64,000 nucleotides of DNA from Bin87 sp965197635 (GCA_965197635.1 OZ240218.1:558001-622000), one strand, 5' to 3'; shown: positions 43,070 through 52,107, counted from the first letter of the stretch. The notes: a model not told the origin generated them from the sequence alone. A program made the numbers and translations.

Positions 43070-43891
43070 ATGGCAACTCCTCAGCAGCCCAATGCCCAGC
43101 AGAACGCTCGCTTGCAGCAAATCCGACGCCAGTGGGAGCAGAAACGGCAGATCACTGATCGTCTCGCCGCCGTCCGCACCACCATCGGCGTCTATAGCGG
43201 CAAGGGCGGCGTCGGCAAGACCACCGTCGCCTGCAACCTGGCCACCATTCTGGCCCAGCAGGGCGAAAAGGTCGGCCTGCTGGACGTGGACATCGACTGC
43301 CCCAACGTAACCCGCGTCATGGGCATCGCGGACAAGCCCGACTACCGGGACGGCGAGATCAGCCCGGCCCAGGGCCACGGCGTCAAGGTCGTGTCCATGG
43401 CCTTCTTCCAGGAGAACGAGGACGAGGCTATCATCTGGCGCGGCCCGATGATCCACAACGCCATCAACCAGTTCCTCCAGACCACCAATTGGGGCGAGCT
43501 CGACTACCTCATCGTTGACCTGCCCCCGGGCACTTCCGACTCGCCTCTCACGGTGATGCAGACCCTCCCGGTGGACGGGTTTATCGTGGTCAGCACGCCC
43601 CAGGACCTGGCCATCATCGACGCCAAGCGTTGCATCAACATGATCCGCAAGCTAAACCTGAACGTGGTCGGCGTCGTGGAAAACTACTCCGGCGACATCT
43701 TCGGCGCGGGAGCCGGCCGCCAGCTCGCGGAGGACATCGACGCCCCGTTCCTGGGCAGTATGTCCCTGCGCGGCTCATACCGGGATACCAGCCAACCCAC
43801 CGTCCTGGTGGACGAAACCGTCGGCCAAGAATACGCCGCCGTCGCCGACGAATTGCGGAGCAGCCTGAAAGCCTTCGGCCGCGAAGCCTGA
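43070..43891 (+). CDS. Mrp/NBP35-family P-loop ATPase (ApbC-like), lacking the CxxC motif
   Basis: ATG 43070 follows GAGAGG at nine bases; the in-frame TTG at 43064 is weaker. The 273-residue product has the deviant Walker A SGKGGVGKTTVACNLATILA (about 43-62), LLDVDIDCPNVTRVMGI, DYLIVDLPPGTSDSPLTVMQ (Walker B) and VSTPQDLAIIDAKR, all typical of Mrp. The Fe-S-bridging CPxC motif expected after VVENxS is absent: the segment reads VVENYSGDIFGAGAGRQLAE. It may therefore depend on the DUF59 partner to hold a cluster, or serve a different cargo. Confidence 0.88.
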   Translation: MATPQQPNAQQNARLQQIRRQWEQKRQITDRLAAVRTTIGVYSGKGGVGKTTVACNLATILAQQGEKVGLLDVDIDCPNVTRVMGIADKPDYRDGEISPAQGHGVKVVSMAFFQENEDEAIIWRGPMIHNAINQFLQTTNWGELDYLIVDLPPGTSDSPLTVMQTLPVDGFIVVSTPQDLAIIDAKRCINMIRKLNLNVVGVVENYSGDIFGAGAGRQLAEDIDAPFLGSMSLRGSYRDTSQPTVLVDETVGQEYAAVADELRSSLKAFGREA

Positions 43892-43941
43892 CGCCGCATC
43901 AGGCAACGGAGGGGATTGACATGCGGCGGCGCTAACGGCTG

Positions 43942-44184
43942 TTGCAACGAATCCTTTCTGGTCGTTCGGATGCCAACATCCGATTCGATGACTTGCTCGC
44001 TCTACTTCGGCGTATGGGGTTTGACGAAAGGATAAATGGTAGTCACCATTCTTTTCGAAGGGCTGATGTTGCCGATAGAATCACCCTGCAACGACGCGGA
44101 AGCGAAGCCAAGTCCTACCAGGTACGGCAGATACGAGAGATCATCCTGAAATACGGACTCCACGGACCCGGAGAAGCAAACTGA
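43942..44184 (+). CDS. hicA: HicA-type toxin (second locus)
   Basis: The start is uncertain (TTG 43942 is the only one in frame). The 80-residue product has the HicA features IRFDDLLALLRRMGFDERIN, the catalytic His in GSHHSFRRADV, and AKSYQVRQIREIILKYGL. The stop overlaps the hicB start by one base. This pair is of a different HicA subtype from the locus at 35091-35635. It follows the mrp gene by 50 bases. Confidence 0.75.
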   Translation: MQRILSGRSDANIRFDDLLALLRRMGFDERINGSHHSFRRADVADRITLQRRGSEAKSYQVRQIREIILKYGLHGPGEAN

Positions 44185-44438
44185 TGCCTAAATACAAAAT
44201 CGTCATCTTTTGGAGCGATGAGGATGATTTGTACGTTACCTATGCGCCGGAACTTCCCGGTTGCATGGCCCATGGGGACACTTACGAAGAAGCCCTCAAA
44301 AGCATTATGGAAGCGATGGATCTCTGGCTTGAAGTTGCCCGAGAGTTCGGCGACCGGGTGCCCCAGCCCAAGATCAGGCAGATAGCTTTCGAGTACGCGG
44401 CGCCAACATCCGAACTGCCGGCTGCTGCCAGCGCGTAG
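44184..44438 (+). CDS. hicB: HicB-type antitoxin (second locus)
   Basis: The 84-residue product has the HicB fold: MPKYKIVIFWSDEDDLYVTY, APELPGCMAHGDTYEEALKS, IMEAMDLWLEVAREFGDRVP. The Pro-Gly-Cys turn and the following helix are the family hallmark. The short C-terminus has no DNA-binding domain. It is translationally coupled to hicA. Confidence 0.85.
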   Translation: MPKYKIVIFWSDEDDLYVTYAPELPGCMAHGDTYEEALKSIMEAMDLWLEVAREFGDRVPQPKIRQIAFEYAAPTSELPAAASA

Positions 44439-44451
44439 CCCTCTTCCCAAT

Positions 44452-46296
44452 CTACGACGCTCGCCGTTCCAGTCCCTCTTCCAATGCCATGCGTTCGCCG
44501 TATGCGGGTGGCAGCGCCAACTTCTGCTCCGGCGTGTCGGCCAGATGAATGCGGAGTAGCGCCGACACTTCCTGCTGTATGGCCTCCTGGGCAAAGGGGT
44601 TCAATTCGCCCATCTGACGGAACTTGCGGTAGCGCTGCTTGACCAGTTTGCCGGTGGATACCCGGCTGGTCTCCGCCAAGTGCTTATAGATGGCGTACTC
44701 CAGGTCGGTGGCAGCCTCACGCGGGTCGTTGTGGGAACCGCCCGCAGGTTCGGGAACCACCTGGTCGATGATGCCCAGTTCCTGGCAATCCTGCGCCGTG
44801 AGCATCAGGGCTTCCGCGGCCTCCCGCGTTAAGTAGCGTTCTCGTGAAGGCCCGCCCACCGTGTGATGCAGCGAAATGGGCGAGTAGATGGCGTACTGCT
44901 GCATCAATATTCGGTCGGACAGACCGAGAGCCAGGGCCGCTTCGTTGCCGGCTTCTCCGATGATTACCGACACCAGTGGCGTTTCGGCGTCCAGCATCAT
45001 TGACAGGCTGCGGGCAATGGCATTGCCCACGCCCTGCTCTTCCGATTCCAGTCGCGGATCCGCCCCCTGCGAGTCGATGAGGGTGATCAGAGGCAGGTTG
45101 AACCGGGCCGCCAGGCCGATCACGCGCTGCGCTTTGCGGAGGCCGTCGGGGTGTACGTGGTACCGTCCGCGATCGCTGTCGTGGGAGTGGCTGCGCTGCT
45201 GTCCGATGGCCGCCACCGGATGCCCACGCAGCAGACCGATGCCGCCCACCACGGTGCGGTCGTCGCTGCTCACCCGGTCGCCACAAATCTCGAAGAAGTC
45301 TTCAAGTATGTGCCGCATGTAGTACAGCGCGTCGGGCCGTTCGTCATGGGTGGCCGCGTTCAACGACTCCCACGTCTCCGTGTCGTCCGCCGCCATCGCC
45401 TGTAGCCGCGACACGGCCCGCCGGCCCAGGCGAATCCCCTCCGGCTCCACCAGCAGGTTGAGTAGTTGGCTCAGCCGCTTCCGCAGTTGTTCCCGGTCCA
45501 CCACGTTGTCCAGCAGTCCTTGTTTCAGGTGGTATTCGGCGGTATGCACGTCCGGGGGCAGCTGACGCCCGGTGGCTTCAATCATCGTCCGGATTGGCGA
45601 TAGACCCACCACCGAGCCCGGCTCCGCGATGATAATGTCCGCCAGGTTGGCGAAACTGCCGTAAGCCTGGCCCGTGGAAGGATTGGCCAGTACAGCAATG
45701 AACGGTACTGACGCTTCCCTGAGCTTGTTGGCCGCCGTAACCGTTTTGGCCATCTGCATCAGCGATAGCACGCCTTCCTGCGTCCGCGCGCCTCCTCCGG
45801 TCACCAGCGCCACCACCGGAAGGCTGCGGCGAGCGGCCAGCTCAAACGCCAGCGCGACTTTCTCGCCTACCACGCTGCTCATACTGCCGCCCATGAACCC
45901 GTAGTCCAGCACCACCAGCATGATGTTGCGCCCGTCTATCTTGCAAATGCCGGTGACGGCGGCCTCCGTCAGCCCGGTGCGGTCCTGGCTTTCGGTTAGC
46001 TGGTCGTCGTAAGGAGTACGGTTGGAAAAGGACAGCGGAGCCACCGACTTGACATAGCGGTTCTGTTCCCGGAAGCTGCGCCGGTCAGCCAGCAGCTCGA
46101 TCCGCTCGCGAGCCGACAGGGTGTAATGGAACCGGCAAAATGGGCAAACCCGGAAGTCCAGGTAAGCCTTCGAGTCGCTGATCGGCTCGTGACAAAACAG
46201 GCAGTGGTCATGCACTGCCGACAGGTACATCTCTTCCAGCTCGTCGCCATCGCTGAACAGATGCACCAGGAAATTGGTCAGATTGCGGACCGGCAC
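44452..46296 (-). CDS. accDA: fused acetyl-CoA carboxylase carboxyltransferase beta-alpha (AccD-AccA)
   Basis: The 614-residue product joins the two carboxyltransferase subunits. The AccD half (about 1-290) has a zinc finger (CLFCHEP and CPFCRF) and the crotonase core (ALFELAARRSLPVVAL-like segment, TGGGARTQEGVLSLMQMAKT, YGSFANLADIIIAEPGSVVG). The AccA half (about 300-600) has RPDALYYMRHILEDFFEICG, DRTVVGGIGLLRGHPVAAIG and GEAGNEAALALGLSDRILMQ. The usual RNFGMP segment after GQQ is replaced by a His/Ser/Asp-rich stretch (SHSHDSDRGRYHVHPDGLRK), so the alpha active site is unusual. The GTG start follows AAAGGAGG. A TACAAT box lies upstream at 46393-46398. Confidence 0.85.
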   Translation of the reverse strand: MPVRNLTNFLVHLFSDGDELEEMYLSAVHDHCLFCHEPISDSKAYLDFRVCPFCRFHYTLSARERIELLADRRSFREQNRYVKSVAPLSFSNRTPYDDQLTESQDRTGLTEAAVTGICKIDGRNIMLVVLDYGFMGGSMSSVVGEKVALAFELAARRSLPVVALVTGGGARTQEGVLSLMQMAKTVTAANKLREASVPFIAVLANPSTGQAYGSFANLADIIIAEPGSVVGLSPIRTMIEATGRQLPPDVHTAEYHLKQGLLDNVVDREQLRKRLSQLLNLLVEPEGIRLGRRAVSRLQAMAADDTETWESLNAATHDERPDALYYMRHILEDFFEICGDRVSSDDRTVVGGIGLLRGHPVAAIGQQRSHSHDSDRGRYHVHPDGLRKAQRVIGLAARFNLPLITLIDSQGADPRLESEEQGVGNAIARSLSMMLDAETPLVSVIIGEAGNEAALALGLSDRILMQQYAIYSPISLHHTVGGPSRERYLTREAAEALMLTAQDCQELGIIDQVVPEPAGGSHNDPREAATDLEYAIYKHLAETSRVSTGKLVKQRYRKFRQMGELNPFAQEAIQQEVSALLRIHLADTPEQKLALPPAYGERMALEEGLERRAS

Positions 46297-46532
46297 CTAA
46301 ACCCCTCCTTTAGTTGCCGAAAAGCCCACTTCTGGCATGGATGTTTTTCGTGCGGCTTTCCGCTGTCCATCCGGCTGTTGGACTCCCTTTCTATTGTACA
46401 CAATCATCGATTCGTCATGCCTATTGCCACCCTCCGTCGGTTAAGGTGAATTCTTGCCTGGGAAATCAACGCTGGACTCGCGGCCCCGCCACGCATGGGT
46501 ACCCACCGCCATTGTGAGCGCAGCCGCGTCAC

Positions 46533-46644
46533 GGTAGCGTTCCGATTTAGGTGGTCTCCGTCCGTAGGGGCGAATGGCCATTCGCCCCTACCCGCACGAG
46601 CAACGGCATCTATGGAATCAAACCACCTGATACGGAACGCTACC
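46533..46644. mobile_element. 112-bp MITE, copy 2
   Basis: Ends GGTAGCGTTCCGATTTAGG and GGAACGCTACC with the inner 28-bp palindrome. A perfect 9-bp duplication CCGCGTCAC flanks it (46524-46532 and 46645-46653). It occupies the 396-base gap between accDA and tilS, which otherwise holds only the accDA leader. Confidence 0.93.
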
Positions 46645-46692
46645 CCGCGTCACCCCGCACTTGACACCGGCGTGGCAGTCTTGCGGGAGCGT

Positions 46693-48204
46693 TCAATTTC
46701 CAACGAGCTCAAATCTCACCAGCGTGGCCGGGCGTTCGTCTCCGTCCGACGGCGACAAGGCGGCCCAGTCCGCGATCCGAACCCCTACCGCCCAGGCGAT
46801 GCCCCGCGGCGTAACCACCAGCGGCACTCGATCCCGCCAGGTCCGGGGAACCCCGGCGTCGGTGAACACATCCTGCAACTTGCGCGTACCCGACATCCCC
46901 AGGGGTTGAATGCGGTCGCCGGGCCGCCAGGTTCGCACGTTCGCCCCTTCCGCCAACGCGGCGGGCGACAGGTACGCCGCCATCGGTTCCCCGGTGTCCA
47001 GCGACGCATCCGGGGCCAACCTGGCCGCCCGCGCCGTAACTTCCCATCCGTCCTGCTTGGTGACCCCCACCGCGATTGGCCCCCACGGCAGGGTGATACG
47101 GAAATCCCGGCTCAGCGATGGGTACGGGCAGTCATCGCTGGCATTCTCCGGCGTCAACTCCAGCCATCTGCCTCGTGTCCGCGCGATATACCCCCCAGGC
47201 AGCATCACCATCTTGCCCGATCTCTTTCCCGCCGCTATCGCCGTCATCTGCTGTAAATGCCTCTCCCGCAACCGCCTTCCGTCCCCGCTAACCTCGATCC
47301 AGGCTCGCCGCAGGAGCAGCAGTTGCAGGGCAGGGTGGACATCCTCCAGCGCATTCCGGTCAAGCCTGAGCGCCCCGTCCGGCGTAACAGGTTCGGGGGC
47401 GACGGCAGGCCACTGCCCGGCGGCCTGTTTCTCCAGATAGTCCAACTGTACGGCGACCGTCCGGGACAACCGTGTCAACGCGTCGACAACTTGCGAATTA
47501 AGTTGCTCCGCCAGCGCCGGCATCAGGTTGTGCCGAATCCGGTTGCGGGTAAAGTCGTGTGAGTAATTGGTGGGGTCATCCCGAAAATCTATCCCGTATC
47601 TTCGGCAGTAGGCGATGGTGTCGGCGCGTCGGAACTCAAGCAGGGGCCGCCAAAGCCGGAGCCGGTTCCCGCCTTCCGGCAAGGGCCAGGGACTTATTTC
47701 TCGCATACCGCGCAACCCGTGCAGTCCGCTGCCCCGCGCCACGTGAAACAGCGTTGTTTCGGCTTGGTCATCCGCAGTATGACCCACCGCCACGGTATCG
47801 GCTCCCACTGCGGTTGCCACCCGCGCCAGGAACGCATACCGCAGATCCCGCGCGGCCTGCTCGAAAGAACTGATGCCGCGTTCCCGTTGGTAAGTGGGAA
47901 CGTCCACCTCCTCGATAGTGAAACTTTTGCCCCTGGCCTCGGCGACGCGCCGCACATATTCGGCGTCGCCCCGCGACGCTACTCCGGGCGGGTCATGCAC
48001 GAGGTGGGCCAGGTGCAGCTCGATCCCCTGCCGCCGGGTTGGCATACCCAGCGCCGTCAGCAACGCCATGGAATCGGGGCCCCCGGAAACACCCACCACT
48101 ATGACGTTTCCGGACTTCAACGCAATGCGGCGCAGCGACGCCGTTATTGCCAAATAGATCCGGCGCTCCAGCCGTCGCCCGCTAATATCACGCCTGACGT
48201 TCAT
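46693..48204 (-). CDS. tilS: tRNA(Ile)-lysidine synthetase
   Basis: The 503-residue product is TilS. The ATP-pyrophosphatase motif is VVGVSGGPDSMALLTALGMP (about 37-56). Then come LAHLVHDPPGVASRGDAEYV, VAVGHTADDQAETTLFHVAR (about 140-159), LLEFRRADTIAYCRRYGIDF and DFTRNRIRHNLMPALAEQLN, all family hallmarks. A C-terminal substrate-binding domain ends with DVFTDAGVPRTWRDRVPLVV. It adds lysine to C34 of the AUA-reading tRNA-Ile and is essential. It is the last gene of a minus-strand run with the phosphatase and CNNM/CBS genes. Confidence 0.93.
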   Translation of the reverse strand: MNVRRDISGRRLERRIYLAITASLRRIALKSGNVIVVGVSGGPDSMALLTALGMPTRRQGIELHLAHLVHDPPGVASRGDAEYVRRVAEARGKSFTIEEVDVPTYQRERGISSFEQAARDLRYAFLARVATAVGADTVAVGHTADDQAETTLFHVARGSGLHGLRGMREISPWPLPEGGNRLRLWRPLLEFRRADTIAYCRRYGIDFRDDPTNYSHDFTRNRIRHNLMPALAEQLNSQVVDALTRLSRTVAVQLDYLEKQAAGQWPAVAPEPVTPDGALRLDRNALEDVHPALQLLLLRRAWIEVSGDGRRLRERHLQQMTAIAAGKRSGKMVMLPGGYIARTRGRWLELTPENASDDCPYPSLSRDFRITLPWGPIAVGVTKQDGWEVTARAARLAPDASLDTGEPMAAYLSPAALAEGANVRTWRPGDRIQPLGMSGTRKLQDVFTDAGVPRTWRDRVPLVVTPRGIAWAVGVRIADWAALSPSDGDERPATLVRFELVGN

Positions 48205-48215
48205 GGATGCCGCGC

Positions 48216-48842
48216 CTAATTCCCGGTCCGGTTCGCCGGCGTCAGGTGATCGGTGGCGTTGTACTCATTGAGCCGCCGGCCGCGCCGTCCGGTGGTGATG
48301 GTGGTGCGGCTGCCCAGGGCCAGGTCCATGTGGTTGATGTTCGCCAGCGGCAGGTCGATCACGGCGGCGACGATGCAGCGGATGGTGAAATTGTGCGTAA
48401 CCGCGATTACCGTCTCATCCGCGTCGTGGCTTTCGTCCATTTCGGCGAACGCGGCCATCGCCCGCCGTTGCACGTCCCCCAGCGACTCCCCGTCGGGCAT
48501 GGTGACGCTGCTCGCGTCGCGACGCCAGCCCTGGTACAGCTCGGGCCAGTCGTCCCGCATCTGCTGTACGGTGACGCCTTCCAGCGCGCCCATGTGCATC
48601 TCGGTGATCCGAGGTTCCTCGGCAACCGCCAGCCCGGTCATGTTGGCAATCTGGGCCGCCACGTCCTGGGCGCGTTTCAGCGGACTGGAATACACGGCCG
48701 CCGGGTTCCAGGCCAGGCTGGCTACGCCCAATTCACGCGCTTGACGATGGCCCCGCTCGGTGAGTAGGGAATTGGTGGAGCCCTGCAAACGATTGGCGGC
48801 GTTAATATCCGTCTCGCCGTGGCGCACCAGGTGCAGTTTCAT
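48216..48842 (-). CDS. histidine phosphatase (phosphoglycerate mutase-like)
   Basis: The 208-residue product has the RHG motif LHLVRHGETDINAANRLQGS, VYSSPLKRAQDVAAQIANM, the acid residue in EEPRITEMHMGALEGVTVQQ, and the second His in VIAVTHNFTIRCIVAAVID. This is the two-histidine branch of phosphatases such as PhoE or CobC. The start overlaps the stop of the CNNM/CBS gene (ATGA). The substrate is unknown. Confidence 0.88.
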   Translation of the reverse strand: MKLHLVRHGETDINAANRLQGSTNSLLTERGHRQARELGVASLAWNPAAVYSSPLKRAQDVAAQIANMTGLAVAEEPRITEMHMGALEGVTVQQMRDDWPELYQGWRRDASSVTMPDGESLGDVQRRAMAAFAEMDESHDADETVIAVTHNFTIRCIVAAVIDLPLANINHMDLALGSRTTITTGRRGRRLNEYNATDHLTPANRTGN

Positions 48843-50218
48843 GGGGTTGCCTCTCGTTTCCCGGCGGATACGCGCTCCAATCGCACTTGATTAATCCGCG
48901 CTCCTGCCAGATCCGTGACCGTGACCACCAAATCGCCGGTTCGGACCGCGTCGCCCGGCGTGGGAATCTCTCCCCACTCGTGGAGCACGAGGCCGGCGAT
49001 GGTGTGATACTCGCCTTCCGGCACGGCGATGCCAACGTCGTTCAACCGGTCGTTGATTTCGATAATGGTCATGCCGCCTTCCACCAGGTAGGCCCCGTCC
49101 TCCAGTTGAGTGATACTGCTGTCGGCCTCGGCCGACGGCGGGTCGTCGTCCACCACGGTGCCGACGATAACCTCGATCAGCTGTTTCAGGGTGACCAGCC
49201 CCGCGATGCCGCCGTACTCGTTGGTCACCAGCATCATCGACAAGCGCTGGTCCTGCATGGCGTCAAAGGCATCAGAAACCGTAACCGTCTCCGGCATGAA
49301 ATCTACCGGGCGCATCACGTCGGTAATTGGGTTGTCCGGCTCGATCATCCCCCTGCTCTGCGCGATCAGCACTTCCTTGTTGGAAAGTACCCCCAGCACG
49401 GTTTCCTGGCTCCCCTCAAAGATGGGGAATCGGGTGTGGCTATGCTCGGCATACAGCGCCAAAAAATCGCTGAGGGTGGTGCCTTTTTCGATCCAGATTA
49501 TCTCGGTGCGCGGCGTCATGATTTCGCTGAGGTGTCTGTCGCGAAAGCTGAATACCCGGTGCAGACGCTGCGCTTCGTCCGATTCTACTGCTCCCTGCTG
49601 CCGTGACAGGTCAATCATCATCCGAAGCTCGCCTTCGGAGAAGCTGGTTTGCCATCCGCCCGGTGATGTTCTCATTGCTTTGTATATCAATCGCGGGACC
49701 ACCGTGAACAGGTAGATGAACGGTGTACATAGCAGCATCACCAACGCCACGGGACGGGCGGCGACCAGGGACCAGCGTTCGGAATAGGTGGCGGCCAGGG
49801 TTTTCGGCGTGATTTCGCCGAATATGGAAATCACCACCGTCATGATCAGCGTGGTCAGGAGCGCGGCGTACCCCGCGTTGTTGAGCAGGTCGGCCGCCAG
49901 CGCGGTCCCGATGGCGGTGGCGAATATGGTGAACGCGTTCTGGCTCAGCAGTATGGTTGCAAAGAATTTCTCGTGTTGCGACAGCACCCGGTTCACGATA
50001 CCCGCCGCGGCGTTGCCTTGTCCTTCCAAAAACTGGATGCGAATCTTGTTGACCGCAACCAACGCCGCCTCGGCGCTGGTGAAGAACGCCACTCCCAGAA
50101 AACTGATGACGAGTAGCGAAAGTTGCAGGCTGAGCGGCATCGTCAACGGGCCGTTCAAGTCTCCCGCCTGCAATAAAACGACCCAGAGGGATAAACCATC
50201 GGGCGCAATTTCCAACAT
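48839..50218 (-). CDS. CNNM/CBS-domain (HlyC/CorC-type) membrane protein
   Basis: Start at ATG 50218 (MLEIAPDGLSLWVVLLQAGD). The 459-residue product has a DUF21/CNNM membrane domain of four helices (LSLQLSLLVISFLGVAFFTS, ALLTTLIMTVVISIFGEITP and KTLAATYSERWSLVAARPVA), two CBS domains (IMTPRTEIIWIEKGTTLSDF, DVMRPVDFMPETVTVSDAFD) and a C-terminal CorC_HlyC domain (LEDGAYLVEGGMTIIEINDR). Members export or sense Mg2+. It is the first gene of the unit with the phosphatase and tilS, and it diverges from tsaD. Confidence 0.9.
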   Translation of the reverse strand: MLEIAPDGLSLWVVLLQAGDLNGPLTMPLSLQLSLLVISFLGVAFFTSAEAALVAVNKIRIQFLEGQGNAAAGIVNRVLSQHEKFFATILLSQNAFTIFATAIGTALAADLLNNAGYAALLTTLIMTVVISIFGEITPKTLAATYSERWSLVAARPVALVMLLCTPFIYLFTVVPRLIYKAMRTSPGGWQTSFSEGELRMMIDLSRQQGAVESDEAQRLHRVFSFRDRHLSEIMTPRTEIIWIEKGTTLSDFLALYAEHSHTRFPIFEGSQETVLGVLSNKEVLIAQSRGMIEPDNPITDVMRPVDFMPETVTVSDAFDAMQDQRLSMMLVTNEYGGIAGLVTLKQLIEVIVGTVVDDDPPSAEADSSITQLEDGAYLVEGGMTIIEINDRLNDVGIAVPEGEYHTIAGLVLHEWGEIPTPGDAVRTGDLVVTVTDLAGARINQVRLERVSAGKREATP

Positions 50219-50356
50219 TGGAGCGCTGTACCTCCTCATGCGAGCGCGGGCTGGTCGCCAACCACGGCAACACAAGCCCGATTTTTATTATTCGCGAAAA
50301 GGATAGCATTGCCGGTAGCCCAACGTAAAGTTGACGGAGACCCGCCTCCATCCTGT

Positions 50357-50362
50357 TATAAT
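50357..50362 (+). promoter_or_regulatory. probable -10 box of tsaD
   Basis: A perfect TATAAT lies 35 bases before the tsaD start. A TTGACG at 50331-50336 is 20 bases upstream, longer than the ideal spacing. Confidence 0.4.
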
Positions 50363-50397
50363 CCCTGTGCTATTACAACTGTACCGGGCCGATCCGT

Positions 50398-51483
50398 ATG
50401 CTCATATTAGGTATCGAGACTTCCTGCGATGAAACCGCGGTCGGCATCGTCGAAGACGGCCGGCAGCTCCGCGCCAACGCCATAGCGTCCCAGGTCGCGT
50501 TGCACGCCGCTCACGGCGGGGTCGTGCCGGAGTTGGCCTCCCGTCAGCACATCCGTGACATGCAGCCGACTTTGCATCGCGCGTTATCCGACGCCGGCGT
50601 AGCTTTGGAAGAGGTTGACGCCATCGCTGTCACCCATGGCCCCGGGCTGGCCGGCGCCCTCATCAGCGGCGTCAACACCGCCAAGGCCTTGTCCATGATC
50701 CTGGACGTTCCCCTCATCGGCGTCAACCACCTGGAAGGCCACATCTACGCCGCCTGGCTCGCCTCGGCTGGCCCGGCGCCAGCTGAGGAACCGGGCTTCC
50801 CGCTGGCGTGCTTGGTGGCATCGGGCGGGCACACCGACCTCATCCTCATGGAAGGCCACGGTGATTACCGTCTGGTGGGTCGCACCCGTGACGATGCGGC
50901 CGGAGAGGCTTTCGACAAAGCGGCGCGGGTCCTGGGCCTGGGGTTTCCCGGCGGGCCGGAAATCCAGAAGGCTGCGGAATCCCTGGCAACCTTTGTCGAG
51001 GATGACCACCACCCGGGTGAACGCGAAGAACGGGCGTCCGCCCCCCTCCCCCGGGCGTGGATGCGCGGCACCTTCGATTTCAGCTTCAGCGGAGTGAAAA
51101 CCGCCTTGCTTCACCGCGCCCAGGACGTTGGGCTGTACCCGCCGTCCGAAGCAATAGACCCGGACGCTGACCGACTGGTCGCTCAGTTGGCCCACCAGTT
51201 TCAGGAGTCCCTGGTGGACGTGATGGCCGCCAAGCTGCTCGCCATGGCCGAGCGGTACGGTGCTCGCGGGCTGATTCTGGGCGGCGGAGTTACGGCCAAC
51301 GCCCGGCTGCGCCAACGCGTGCTGGCCGATTCGCCCCTGCCGGCGGTCATACCGGCTCCGGTACTGTGTACCGACAACGGCGCGATGATTGCCGCCGGAG
51401 CCTTCTACCAGTATCAACGCGACGACATCGCGGATATGTCGTTGGACATTGACCCGTCGCTGCCCTTCGGACGGACGCCGTAA
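50398..51483 (+). CDS. tsaD: tRNA N6-threonylcarbamoyladenosine synthase subunit TsaD
   Basis: The 361-residue product has all the Kae1/TsaD motifs: MLILGIETSCDETAVGIVED, HGGVVPELASRQHI, VTHGPGLAGALISGVNTAKA, the metal site GVNHLEGHIYAAWLA, ACLVASGGHTDLILM, AAGEAFDKAARVLGLGFPGG and LILGGGVTANARLRQRV with CTDNGAMIAAG. It forms t6A37 in ANN-decoding tRNAs together with TsaB, TsaC and TsaE, which are not in the window. The insertion PGEREERASAPLPRAWM before the FSFSG motif is common in this group. Confidence 0.95.
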   Translation: MLILGIETSCDETAVGIVEDGRQLRANAIASQVALHAAHGGVVPELASRQHIRDMQPTLHRALSDAGVALEEVDAIAVTHGPGLAGALISGVNTAKALSMILDVPLIGVNHLEGHIYAAWLASAGPAPAEEPGFPLACLVASGGHTDLILMEGHGDYRLVGRTRDDAAGEAFDKAARVLGLGFPGGPEIQKAAESLATFVEDDHHPGEREERASAPLPRAWMRGTFDFSFSGVKTALLHRAQDVGLYPPSEAIDPDADRLVAQLAHQFQESLVDVMAAKLLAMAERYGARGLILGGGVTANARLRQRVLADSPLPAVIPAPVLCTDNGAMIAAGAFYQYQRDDIADMSLDIDPSLPFGRTP

Positions 51484-51495
51484 AGGCCCTTTGTT

Positions 51496-52107
51496 TTAAG
51501 GTTCCGCCAACGGATTGGTCATCGCGCCGGGCGCATAAGGGTTCTGTTCCGATGCTGTGGATTGCAGCAGCAGCAGTATATTGGCGAAGGCCACCAGGTC
51601 ATCGTATCGCTCGTTGGGGCATTGTGCTTCCAACGACCAATTGATCCCCTCAATCCGTATCATGCTCCCGCCGGCGTGGGTCAGGCTCCGCCAGAGAAGC
51701 CAGACCACCAGCGCGATCAGGATCACCAGAATGGCTGCCACCGCGTGCAGGTTGATCACCGGGATGATCACGCTTGGCAACCGGTCCACCAGCCAGTACG
51801 CCAGGATCAGGTAGGCCGCCACGCTGCCGAATGCCAGGACAGCCCACTGCAGCCAGGACAGCCCCCGCCGGATGTCGTTCCGCGCGCTCACGCCGCAAAT
51901 CGACCCGGTGGCATACATCTGGGCCACCCGCGTCGGGCCGTCCTCAACCACGCTGATGATGCGCCGGCTCGTGGCGGCCAACAGCCGGCCTGAGCCGGAG
52001 GGTTCGGCAATCAGTCCCTGCTCCGGGTGCAAAATGATTTCTAGACGCTCTCCAGGCAGCAGCTCTACGCCCCGGATGCGCGACAAATATGATGTGGTGG
52101 TTTGCAT
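51496..52107 (-). CDS. membrane protein with two helices, unknown
   Basis: The 203-residue product has a soluble N-terminal domain (about 1-80, LLPGERLEIILHPEQGLIAE, GRLLAATSRRIISVVED, resembling a PH-like domain), two membrane helices (WLQWAVLAFGSVAAYLILAY and LHAVAAILVILIALVVWLLW) and a short C-terminal part. PH-like domains joined to two helices are common in bacterial membrane proteins of unknown role. It converges with tsaD, with 12 bases between the stops. Confidence 0.6.
   Translation of the reverse strand: MQTTTSYLSRIRGVELLPGERLEIILHPEQGLIAEPSGSGRLLAATSRRIISVVEDGPTRVAQMYATGSICGVSARNDIRRGLSWLQWAVLAFGSVAAYLILAYWLVDRLPSVIIPVINLHAVAAILVILIALVVWLLWRSLTHAGGSMIRIEGINWSLEAQCPNERYDDLVAFANILLLLQSTASEQNPYAPGAMTNPLAEP

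Noticed and set aside
42530..43456. Long upstream extension of the D-aminoacylase frame
   Set aside because: It is antisense to the conserved DUF59 and Mrp genes; the aminoacylase begins at 42529 with a proper start.
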